A stretch of DNA of 64,000 nt from Symsagittifera roscoffensis (lineage: Eukaryota > Xenacoelomorpha > Acoela > Convolutidae): assembly GCF_963678635.1 (NCBI RefSeq), contig NC_087070.1, forward strand, positions 9,956,539-10,020,538, given 5' to 3'. Positions 54,925 through 64,000 of this stretch are shown one piece after another. The notes under the pieces were generated by a model. That model saw only the letters and a program-made list of their open reading frames with translations, did not search any database and was not told where the DNA came from. Position 1 is the stretch's first letter. Each line of letters starts with the position of its first letter. The position numbers were made by a program, and so were the translations under genes.

Positions 54925-55785
54925 ATTTTTACCTAAGCTTCCAAAGAGGTGTTGATTTGTCATAAATTTTCTTCTGATATCAATATTGGCCTTGATTGTA
55001 GACAATACTAACAATCTTCTAACAAGGAAAACTTTTGCTAGGCTCATTTAAATTTAAAAAAAAAATAGCACTTCCAGATAAAAAAATTTCATCTTTCATT
55101 TCCTGGTTATCTAAGCACCTAAAGAGGCACTATTTTACAATTGCCATTCCTCTAGGTTCTTTAACATGTTGATTTGCTTGGTTGCAGACAAAAAAATGAG
55201 CTTTCATGAAAAAAAAAGAGATTTGCTAATCTGAAATACGTTATAAAAATGTTTCCAGTGAAAAGAAAATCTCAAAAAATATTTTGTATAGTTATTTGAG
55301 ATATGTTTTGTTTATTTTTTTTCTTGGCGTCAAACAACAAAAAAATAACATCACAAATAGTGGGAAAACATCAATTTAATTATAAAAACAAAAACTGACA
55401 TTAATTTGAAAAACCACATTTGAGTTCAAATTTCACAAAAAATTTGAACTAATGAAAAGAGCGAAAGGGTTGATCAATCTAGCTGGTTCTCTCGGACTAC
55501 GATTGCAGGTATCCACCACATACATAGCAAACATTTTGACTCGAATAACAGTGATATTTCACTCAGAGTAGATGTGAGCTCAGAAAAACCAAAAAAAATT
55601 TAAAAACCAGCTTAGGGCAAACATAAAAATTTTTTGACCAAGTTATTTTTCGAGTTGTCAAATAATTTTGGTATCGTTGTAAGGCCTGATAACACATTAT
55701 TTCAACGCAGTACGCCTGATTAACCCATAAAAAACAAGAGCAAATCATAAAAAAGCCATAAATGAAAATCAAAAACAACCGTTTT
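54925..55785 (-). repeat. right arm of the ~17-kb-wide inverted repeat
   Basis: Reverse-complement partner of 38,290-39,110, with one copy only of the ~363-bp unit that is tandem on the left side. Outer end near 55,785; inner end near 54,925 (CTAAGCTTCCAAAGAGG). A tRNA-box-A-like GTTAGCCGAGCGGCC lies just outside at ~55,800. Confidence 0.85.
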
Positions 55786-55831
55786 TCAGGGTCAACTTGG
55801 GTTAGCCGAGCGGCCTTTTCGTTAAGATGAG

Positions 55832-56560
55832 TTGTCAATTTTGTGTTTTGTCTTTAATTATTACAAAACAAATTCTTTTATACACCATAGATACCTTTAT
55901 ACCACACATTTTTTTATAAGTTTTCAATTTTTTTTGTGTTTTATCGAAAGAATTTTGGTCGAAAATGAAATTAAAAATATAAACGATGTTTATCACTCAA
56001 TTCTAGATTTGCCTCTTTGTTCCATTGTTGTTTTCGCTACATTTGTCTTAAAATTGTTTTTTAGTGTTTTTTTTTCACTTTTTGTTTTTTTGATGTTTTC
56101 CGAAGTTTTGGGGCTTAGGCTCAACTTTTGGTGGGTTTTGAGTTCATTGGAATTATGGTTTTTGATGGTGGTTTTTGTGAACATAACGGTTTTTGAGAGT
56201 GGTTTTTGTGAACATGCTCTCCTTGTCGCATGGTGGTTATCGAGCGGGCTTGGTTCACAAAAACCACAGGACCCTAATCCTAAGCAAGAGCTGGTAAATA
56301 TTTTTTCCGTGTTGCTGAGATTATGCTGAAATACACTTTGACTAGACAAGAAGAGTGCCTCAAAGAGATTGCCAGTTTTTTTGAACATATCTGATATTTA
56401 GTTGAATCTATGCATTACACTAATTGTTTTTCTGTTTAAAGCTGTTTCTAATAAATCCTCTGAATTTAACTTGAATAGATTTTCTTTAAGCTAACTTCCG
56501 TTTTCTACTTTATAGCTAAAATTGTCTCAAGCTGTTGTTTCTCTCAGGTGACGATGATCG
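55832..56560. other. gene-free stretch with a strong hairpin
   Basis: GTGGTTTTTGTGAAC occurs at 56,168-56,182 and 56,199-56,213, with its perfect reverse complement GTTCACAAAAACCAC at 56,253-56,267. A 165-codon frame on + (TTG start, Phe-rich) is judged non-coding. Confidence 0.6.
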
Positions 56561-58929
56561 TTCATGTCTGTAGAATTGGTGATTCTACTGTAGTACATTC
56601 CATAGTAACCTGGCCGTAAGATTGATAAGTCATTAAGTTAAGTAGTACAGCAAACAAATGGTCGAGCACAGAGAAGTTCAAGTTTCGAAAAATTCGTCAC
56701 TCATAGGCCAGACAAAAATTTTAAAAAATCGGCAAACCTCCCCCCAAATGGGAACTATGAAAGCTAGCGTTATGAAACTCAGAGGAGAGGTCCTAGAAAT
56801 GATTTGACGCGTGCATACGAAAAACGCGTGCATACGGGACCCCTCAGTCCAATGGTGGGCAAGTGATAATTGCCCTATCAGAACTCGGCAACTAGCGGCA
56901 GTTTTGGGATCAATTTTTAGTATGTTGTAGGCCTAGTTGGGGGAAATTTAATATTACAACCCCAGAATCCAAAGATCCCCACTTCCGGTGTTATGTCCTA
57001 AATGATCAGACCCACCCCTAACTTCCGAAAATGGTTTCTCAGCCCCCAACGAACGCCAGGAGATGAAACTTGGAGGGATGATAGGTAGTGGCAATACATC
57101 TTGTGTTACAATTTGAACCGTTTCCAACGGTTCGATCAGAAGCTATTAGCCCTTGAAAAAACCCTCCCCTAGACCGGGAATAGGCAATTTACGCAAAATA
57201 ATGGGGAGGGCATATTGATTTTATTGCGGCAGTAGACATAAGATACGACCATCGGAAAAAGAACCCTAGTGAGTAAAACCCCTCCGGCGGCTCCTTCCGG
57301 AGTTAATAGCCCTTTTCCGGGAAGTGATAATGGACCTTAGCAATGGGATAACTCGGATAGTATTAATGGGATATGTATGAATTTTGGTAGTTAGGAACCC
57401 CATGGGGTTTTAAAACCAAATATGGAAGTTTGAACCCGGGTGACCTACAGTTGACGTTTAGAATGTGTGACCCCAAAGTTGTATAAAAAAAACCTGAGAT
57501 CAACACCGGAAAAGGACGTTTTTCCCCGGCACAATTCCTTGGGACTGAGAATTGGTCACCTTATTAATTTTTGGGAGAAAACTTATCTACTGAGAAAGGA
57601 GGTATAAGCTAAAAAGGATATATTGAAACGAAGCAGCTACCCATAAAAGGGTCTCCCATATCCTCGGTCAGAATGTTAACGGACGTCAGAATGTTAACGG
57701 GATAAAATAATTTCGTTGAGAGGGTCATTAAGAAAACATAGCATGGTTTGGAGGTTGAGTTGAACTTGAGGGCTAAAGTTCAAGGAAGTCAAGAATTGTT
57801 TGATTAGGATCATTATGACATTTGTTTGCTAGGTCAAAAAGTTGCACCTACCGTATACCGGATATCAAACAAGCGTGAAAAGATTGATAAAAGATAAGGA
57901 ACTGATGGGTACTGGAAGGCCAGTGACTAGAACAATTATTGACAGGGAGTCGAATCGCTGCTTCTCGGAGTAAGAAAACACTTATGCTATAAGAGCGAAT
58001 GGTTGGTTCTCAGTTAGAGAGACAAAGATTGATCAAGCAGAGAAGAACAGTTGGTCCGTGCAAGACGATATTGCTCGAAGCGAGGCTAGTTATTTCTCTT
58101 AATTGTTAGCTAATTAGTTTAGCTGATTTGAACCCGAGTTAAGTACCGGGTTGAACTATTTGTGTGAGCGAGTTGCGCTGCTGGAGAAGACGAGTTTACA
58201 ACTGCGTCAAGCGAGTTAACAAAGCGATTGAATGGAACGAAAGGCGGGCTTCGTTATAGAAGTTGTTAAATAGTAAATGGCTCATTAGGGGTATTGTAAA
58301 TTGCTTTTATATTCTTCGTAATCGAGATCTTTTTTATTGTGCCCACGATTTGCTGAATTAGCTAGAAACGCAAGAGGAGAGCCGAAAAGAGCATAAACTA
58401 AGGAGAAAGTTGCGTAATCCTCTGATTGGCCATTTTAGTCTGACTACCAACATAACCCTTTGGGGATTGTGGATAATATCGTGTCTTAAAGTCCCGCGCT
58501 TTTACACGGTATGAAGGGGAGGAACTCTGCGGCCGTTAATCAGAATGAGAACGTGCTTGAAGGAGACGACTCTCCCACAAAATCTACATTGGCACTCCTA
58601 GGTGGGCTTTCATTACCGAGTGACTAACGATCTATGGGTTGAGCAACGACGAGCATTAAAGACGGAATTGATTGAAACAAGCCAAAAACTGGACCGGGAC
58701 TGCTTAGCAGCAGACGAAGTGTTCTATTGGGAGCCGAACAGGGAAGTGAGGGCAACTCAACTGGATCAACTACGTTGAGTTCAGAATGATACATCCGAGA
58801 AAAGAATTGTGGAACTACGGCGGTCCCAGACAAGACAAGACGGTGCTGTCATTCATGGCTGAACTTTCATGAAGCTGGAGATAGCTGCTATAACTGAGAA
58901 AGTAGAACTTATTCAGACCAATGTTGATT

Positions 58930-59392
58930 AGTCTCAGCACGCTGAGAAGAAAATCGAAAATCAGACTGGACTGTCAACGGCGTTGTATTTATGCGGATGG
59001 TAGCTCAGTGTTAGTACTGAAAGAGATTGGCCCTCCTTTGGACGAAAGCAAGATGTGGCAGAGTATGGCCCACTCCGAGGATCGCAGAAAGCCGAAAGGA
59101 AAAAAATTAAACCCAGATCCGATCGGGCGGAAAAGCGGCTAGCTGACGTATGGGGCAAAGTTTGCGACGAAGTAGCGGATATCGAGATTGCCAATACGAC
59201 CGATTGCAATTTAAAGGGAACCTGATGTGTCCCAGTGGGTTTACTTTTCGGAAAAGAAAGAAAGGTAAATGCAATTGGACACCTCAGGGCGATGGTCGAG
59301 ATTGGAAGCTTCAAGGAAATGTGCAACAGCGAGCTTGACGACGATGTGGTCATCCGTGCTCAGGAACTCAAAGAGCGCTATGGCCTAATGTG
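58930..59392 (+). pseudogene. decayed coding frame, gag/pre-protease-like
   Basis: One + frame keeps protein-like content over ~150 codons despite in-frame stops at about 58,930, 59,000 and 59,219. Its segments are STERDWPSFGRKQDVAEYGP, QKAERKKIKPRSDRAEKR, LADVWGKVCDEVADIEIA and IGSFKEMCNSELDDDVVIRA. The charged, helical character followed by retropepsin-like sequence suggests a pre-protease polyprotein region. No named family was recognised. Confidence 0.35.
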
Positions 59393-59689
59393 AACCAGAG
59401 GAAATCAATGATCTGCCACGAGAGTGATGCTATGCAGTCAGTCCCATTAACGTTCGATAGGCTACCGAATATGGTGACAATAGCACTGGATGAAGGGATA
59501 GTTGGCACGAAATTGAAAACAACGTTGCAAGAGGGGAAGAACGGTAATGAATCGAAGACGCTATACACAAGTATGGTCGACGAGCGGTCCACAACAGTCC
59601 AACCCGAGCTGTCGATGGCCAGTGATAGGAGTCGTGAAGAAGATGAAGATCGAACGGGCAATTGTGGGCTGCTACAATTGGGTTCGTGC

Positions 59690-60060
59690 GAGGTGTGTCC
59701 GGAGCAGCATTTCATCGATGGGTTTGTGGACAACCTTCTAGTCCGTATGGAACTGGATGAGACAGATGGGGTTCACTTGATGAACATTTCCGCTTTCATA
59801 ACTCTGGAAGTTCTCCACTTGGAGCGTTCAACGGCAAACTCAAGATATGGGACGACCAGATTAGTGATGTAGTTCTTTTGGGTCAGACAGTAGTTGATAT
59901 ACTGATTGGGACATTAACGGACCGACTGGATGTTGTGGCGGCCTCTGAAATAGAAGTCGACATGGTCTTGAGCCTCAAACATTTAGAAGAACGACATGGG
60001 ATGCTCTTCGAACGTCCAAAAGGGGTGCTGAGGACTGAAGTGATGGGACGGTTGAGGTGA
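59690..60060 (+). pseudogene. retropepsin-like remnant 1
   Basis: In one frame FIDGFVDNLLVRMELDETDG and NISAFITLE resemble the region around a degenerate D-T/S-G loop followed by the N/V-I-S-x-x-x-F-x-x-L pattern of retropepsins. After a frame change, VVLLGQTVVDILIG and EIEVDMVLSLKHLEERHGML match the later GQ..VDI..G and DxILGL-x-FLE-x-H elements. The catalytic triplet is not intact. Confidence 0.35.
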
Positions 60061-60304
60061 CCACCGAAGAACCGATGCAACACAGTTTTGATGTTGTTTG
60101 GGGCGAGAGCAGTGAACTAAAGGCCCCAAATTTCGAGCATAAAGGCGGAGAGAGACACCTATGGACGACTCAGCGGACAGTGGTGGGCACCATTAGGGAT
60201 GCTGTTGAGTGTGACTTTTCGGAGCAGGGACTGACGGGCAGCGTAAGAGGGTGTACCATCAATGAATAACCCGAGTCTTCGTTTCCACGCCCAACGAGGG
60301 TAAA

Positions 60305-60592
60305 GTGGAAGCCTTAGAAGAGAATGTGGAAGACGTACATAGAACTACAGGCTCGGAGGTACCTCGTAGAAAGTTTGTGAATACTTTCGCAAACGGGTTT
60401 TACATGAAAACAGAGTTAGATGACGAACTGGTCTGCAACCTTCTGCGATTCGATGCCTTCGAGATGCTGCAACCGCGTCCGCCGATTCTCCCTTTTGGTG
60501 GAACGCTACTAGAGACATCAGAAGAATATGTCAGAGACGTTGATGTTTTGGGCTCCACTAAAGTCCAGCTTAAATTGGATACCCTGCGATGA
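60305..60592 (+). pseudogene. retropepsin-like remnant 2, paralogous to remnant 1
   Basis: The frame from ATG 60,305 has KFVNTFANGFYMKTELDDEL, FDAFEMLQPRPPILPFGG and VRDVDVLGSTKVQLKL. Its first part aligns with FIDGFVDNLLVRMELDE in remnant 1, so two related domains are in tandem. The P-x-L-x-P...VLGS..V.LKL pattern is typical of the middle of retropepsin-like domains. Confidence 0.35.
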
Positions 60593-60660
60593 GCGATACC
60601 AGTCATTGTGGTGCAGAGCTATGAAATAGACGCGGATATAGCAAATTAACTTGGAATGCA

Positions 60661-61596
60661 TTCAAAAAGTGCACAAATAACTGAGGGCGTTCATATGTGC
60701 ATTTGTTAGATAGCTAGCATGAGGATCGAAAGTTTATACTATTCAAGTAAAAGTTCTATAATAAGGTCTTATATCTGAGCCGATTTGTCGGACCCCTAAT
60801 TACACATTCTTATTTTCGGATCATTCCCCTCATAATAAATGCCATAAAATGACAAAAAGCTCTTCACTTGCTGGCTATAGATAATTGACTGTAACATCCG
60901 GGAAAAAAATCTGCAAACGTTGAACCGTTTTCCCTACACACCGTCTAATGACTGTTTTCTTGGATGCTTTTTCTCCAAATAAACAAAGGACCCATGCGGT
61001 CGCTCTATTTAGTAGCGCCTGCAAGCCGATTGTGTTCGCAGGCGATTTAATACTCAGCAACGGTATAAAAACTTTTTTCTAAGCGGGTGCAAAGGTCAAA
61101 GAGCGGCACCCTGCCCTCTAAATTACTTCAATTAAGGAAACAGAATGGTGGACAAAAATGGACAATTAGATGAAAACACGATTAAGTTCTTAATCGGATT
61201 TGAAATTAGTCCACGAAATCAGTAGACCATACCGAGACTACCTCTAAACACGGACCTCGTTGGTCGGAAAACTACCTCGTTATACAAAACGAATAAGGAC
61301 TGTGTCTTTTGTCACATAAAACAACCATAACTTTATACTCTTCGAACCTATATTTTAAAAATAAACTTCGACAGAAACGAACAAACCACCCAAATAGCAA
61401 AATGATCCTAACAAGATAAATTAAAGACCACGTGAACTAAAGTTCACTCTTTCATTGGCCCACAAAAAAAACTTTTAGACCTCTTGGATAACACCCGTAG
61501 CAAGGGAGGACAGCTTATGGTTTTTCATAGATATAACAGTTCGATTTGAAACTGCATTAAGTTTACTTTCTCTTTTACTGCTTATTGAAGCAGTAT
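60661..61596. other. gene-free stretch between GC-rich block and PUDP gene
   Basis: No coding frame above background and no repeats were recognised. It probably contains the 3' UTR and polyadenylation region of the minus-strand gene (e.g. AATAAA complements on the minus strand). Confidence 0.4.
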
Positions 61597-62942
61597 TTAT
61601 TTCTCGTAAGGAGGCAAAGACCACCGTTCAGGAGTGAAGTCCAGAAGTGTTTCTAGTACCAAGTCAGCATCCTGGCGAAACTCTTGTTCTAGTCTGGGAT
61701 CTGGAACCATCACTGTCCTCATTCCGGCGGCCTTTGCAGACAGGACTCCATTGGGAGAGTCTTCAAATACGAGCACCTTGTGCGGTTTGATTGTGTCTGC
61801 GGCGTCAAACCTGAAACCATTAGCAATGAAGTTTTAGGACCTAATTAACAATTCCTCCCCCCCCCCCCTTTCAATAGTAGGTACAATAGGGGGGAGATTG
61901 TTAAGTAGATCCAAGTTTTAATTACAAATACTGAGTACTTCAAGATTTTGAACCAAAAACCTCAAGTATTCAGAATTTAAAAATTTCCCATTGTGAAAAA
62001 CCTTTTATGGAAAAAAGATTAGAAAAGTATAAAGCGAGCAAGCGGTGCAGTTTGATAAAAAGCGATAGTTAAAAAAGCGGCGATTTGAAAAAGCGATGAC
62101 AATACGCTGGTTTTCAATATCAAAATGATCCCTTTGTCATACAAGGGTCCCAGCTGGTAATAACTGGATGTCAATTTTGTCCACTGATCGCCCTGTTTTT
62201 GAGCAAAAAAAGTTTTCAATGAAACTTGAAAAGATTGCCAAGAACAAGTGATTTTTTTTTACCACACATGATTTATTTTTAAGAAAATAACCACACATGA
62301 TTACAATTCCCAAATCATTCTTTTTAAAATTTTAGCACCTTCGTTATCAGATAGGTCAATCTGGTCTTCACAGGGAAAATGTAAAAGAACACGAATTGCC
62401 TCAAAGTTTCAATTATCAAAAAAAAAATGCCTGAAAAGGATTCAGGACTATATGAAAAAATCAGAGGAGCTATCAAAGGCTGTTAAGCCTGCCGAAGGAC
62501 AGTTCGTTTCTAACAATATATTCTCACATTCCAGACTGAAAAAAGTTGCTGAGCCAATGTCTTTTTTTGCAATTCAAGGCTGTTTTTCAGTCTAGATCTT
62601 TCATGTTGTACCACTAGTGCAGCAGAAATCTTGATATCACATGAAAATTCTACCTGTAGAAAAAAACTATTCACGCTCAGAATTGATTGCTTCCAACCTG
62701 GACAGAGTGACTTGAAAGGGCTGTGGGTGTGGCTTGCCAAACTGTACTTGTGGATCATCAGAACACGTGACCACATGATGAAACAGTGTGAACATGTCCT
62801 TGTGTTTTGTTGTCTTCAGGCCCAGGTTGACCTGGTTCGACCCTGTGCATACTGCTATTGGGATGTTGTGTGCGTGTAGATGTCTCACTAGTTTTTCAGC
62901 TCCAGGCATACTACTGGCAACTTTGAACATCTCTGGCAAAGT
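61597..62942 (-). CDS. PUDP: pseudouridine-5'-phosphatase (HDHD1-like HAD hydrolase), last two exons, 5' partial
   Basis: The penultimate exon is 62,698-62,942 and the last exon is 61,597-61,810, joined across an 887-bp intron (minus-strand donor AG|GT at 62,698/62,697, acceptor TTTCAG|GTT at 61,810). The split codon restores a continuous LSR-FDAAD reading. The penultimate exon begins after an acceptor at 62,943 (TTTCAG) and encodes MPGAEKLVRHLHAHNIPIAV, CTGSN (HAD motif II), and FGKPHPQPF (motif III Lys). The last exon encodes VLVFEDSPNGVLSAKAAGM (motif IV) and ends SLPPYEK with TAA 61,597-61,599. The motif I exon (DxDG) must lie right of 64,000 or be unseen. HDHD1/PUDP dephosphorylates pseudouridine 5'-phosphate in the cytosol. 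No breaks were seen in either exon. Confidence 0.92.
61850..61912. repeat. poly-C/poly-G imperfect hairpin in the PUDP intron
   Basis: TTAACAATTCCT and a C-run at ~61,854-61,868 oppose a G-run and GAGATTGTTAAG at ~61,890-61,905, forming an imperfect stem of ~18 bp. It may be a tiny inverted element or a slippage product. Confidence 0.6.
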
Positions 62943-63299
62943 CTGAAATACTAACCTTATTATAGGTGTATAGATGTCAGTTAGATAACCTAAGTTGGAG
63001 AAAAACTTGTAATGTTTTCACGTGAGCAACAGTACCAGTTTGTTTACCTTTAGCACAAAAGAAAAACTCAGTAATTTAGAGCCCAAAACTCACACTAAAG
63101 ACGCCAGGGTACTGCAAAACAGGCTGAACAAAAATTTCTCAGGCTGCTGCAAAATATTTCTAAGTCTAAATATTTTTCCTTTGTTTGAATAATTTTCTTG
63201 CTTTGATTAATTTTGCTAATTTTGTTAATTTTTTTCTACAATAAGAAGGTTAGTTTTCGAGAAATTTCAAATAGTTTAAGAAAATTTTACAAAATCATT
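62943..63299 (-). other. intron of PUDP gene
   Basis: AT-rich with T-runs. No upstream exon (DxDG motif) is visible on the minus strand. Confidence 0.5.
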
Positions 63300-63720
63300 T
63301 ATGGATTTTTCCGAGGGCCTTAACTTTTATGTAAGAACAAATGGGTATAGTCGATTATGAGGAGCTTCTAACAATCCTTTCGAGAAACGTCAAAAAAATT
63401 CAGAAAACGGTAATAAATTGACTTTTCCGAGGGCCATAACTTTTGATGTAAAGAATTTGGCGTAGCCCCACAAGCAGAAAACCTTCCCACAAACCTTTCT
63501 TTGGATTCAGTGCGAAATCTCGAATTTGCGCGGATAGTTTCCAAAAAAGTCAAAAACAATCAATAAACGGTCAAAAAATCAAATATTTGACTATTCCCAG
63601 GGGCATAACTTTGTGCAGAAACAATTTTGCGCAGCCGCTTATGCAGAGAAGTTTCCCATAACTCGTTCTATCCATTGAACCCAAAATCTCAGATCAAGGA
63701 GGGCAGTTTTTAAGAAAATA
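63300..63720 (+). repeat. degenerate tandem repeat, ~120-170-bp unit
   Basis: CCGAGGGCC(T/A)TAACTTTT at 63,311 and 63,428 and CAGGGGCATAACTTTG at 63,598 are each followed by ATGTAA/TGCAGAAACAA, a GCAGAA block and TTCCCA(C/T)AA. There are three loose copies, with no coding value. Confidence 0.6.
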
Positions 63721-64000
63721 AAAAATCTGGAAAAATGGGTCAAATATTATGCATGCACACATGGGATTTCCATTCCCGAGAGAAGGTAGTTCCATTGATA
63801 CGCCTTTTACTGGAATTCAGTAGAGTAGTTTTCTACTGCACTAAAATTTTTGTTGAAGTGAAAAACAAATTCGACAGCATCTCAAAAAGTAAAAAAACTC
63901 AATCCGATTTATTTGATAATATCTCATTTTGTCGAACAAGAATTTTTTGGCCGTCGAAACTGCACAAAAGAGGCGCTGAATAACCGAGCCGGATACAATA
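63721..64000. other. window end, nothing recognised
   Basis: One 82-codon + frame occurs here with no protein-like features, and no exon could be supported. Confidence 0.4.

Larger units (their letters stand above)
56560..60660. other. block of higher GC with decayed coding, origin unclear
   Basis: Base composition changes visibly here (far fewer A/T runs, many GG/CC/CG words) and returns to AT-rich at ~60,660. The left 1.8 kb (56.6-58.4) shows no coding; a small tandem repeat GTCAGAATGTTAACGG lies at ~57,667 and 57,685. From ~58.9 kb coding-like frames with stops appear on the + strand, two of them retropepsin-like. An old retroelement or other inserted DNA is the likeliest explanation. Confidence 0.5.

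Noticed and set aside
55796-55870. tRNA-Leu/Ser-like box A (GTTAGCCGAGCGGCC)
   Set aside because: No matching box B or stems at the right distance; only one half of a tRNA signal.
55832-56329. 165-codon + strand frame
   Set aside because: Starts with TTG, is Phe/Leu-rich from T-runs, spans a hairpin repeat and shows no domain or splice support.
58961-59353. 130-codon minus-strand frame in the GC-rich block
   Set aside because: The + strand has more protein-like content in the same place; Ser/Leu-rich mirror pattern and no motif.
61634-61837. + strand 67-codon frame over the PUDP last exon
   Set aside because: Mirror of the minus-strand exon, which carries the HAD motif and fits the splice signals.

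Overview
The window looks like AT-rich, intron-bearing metazoan (probably invertebrate) nuclear DNA. Evidence: a spliced pseudouridine-5'-phosphatase-like gene at the right end, an animal-type Ty3/mdg4 retroelement with envelope-like genes at the left end, and large stretches of repeats without host genes. I cannot name the species.

Layout. (1) About 1-14,640: a large LTR retroelement of Ty3/mdg4 (errantivirus-like) type, entered inside gag. In order it has a broken Asn/Arg/Ser-rich gag C-terminus, an aspartic protease, a -1 frameshift site, an intact RT-RNase H-integrase frame, two tiny hydrophobic ORFs, a 365-codon Pro/Ser/Thr-rich frame with no ATG, a broken envelope-like glycoprotein, and a 602-aa ORF that overlaps the envelope stop by ATGA. 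A non-coding 3' region with a 332-bp tandem duplication and a probable 3' LTR follows. Its + strand is strongly A-rich and G-poor, and that bias stops near 14.1-14.6 kb. (2) About 14.6-37 kb: no supportable host genes; diverged repeat families, two hAT-type MITEs of one family (one with perfect 8-bp target-site duplications), a ~1.9-kb fold-back element, and two adjacent long palindromes that share the same ~29-nt loop. (3) About 37-56 kb: a composite block bounded by ~0.85-kb inverted arms (38.29-39.11 and 54.93-55.78 kb). It holds tandem repeats, four copies of a ~1.8-kb unit with an ORF, and broken pieces of a SET-domain / zinc-motif / tyrosine-recombinase-like / Myb-like gene. (4) About 56.6-60.7 kb: a block of visibly higher GC with decayed coding frames, two of them retropepsin-like. 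(5) 61.6-62.9 kb, minus strand: the last two exons of a pseudouridine-5'-phosphatase (HDHD1/PUDP) homologue, the only host gene I can support.

How the parts work together. In the retroelement, gag, protease and pol would come from one genomic RNA using frame changes, while the accessory and envelope-like ORFs would need splicing or re-initiation. The 38-56 kb block reads as a decayed large mobile element, or a nest of elements, whose recombinase-like and SET-like pieces were split by its own repeat unit. All domain assignments are by eye; no searches were run.
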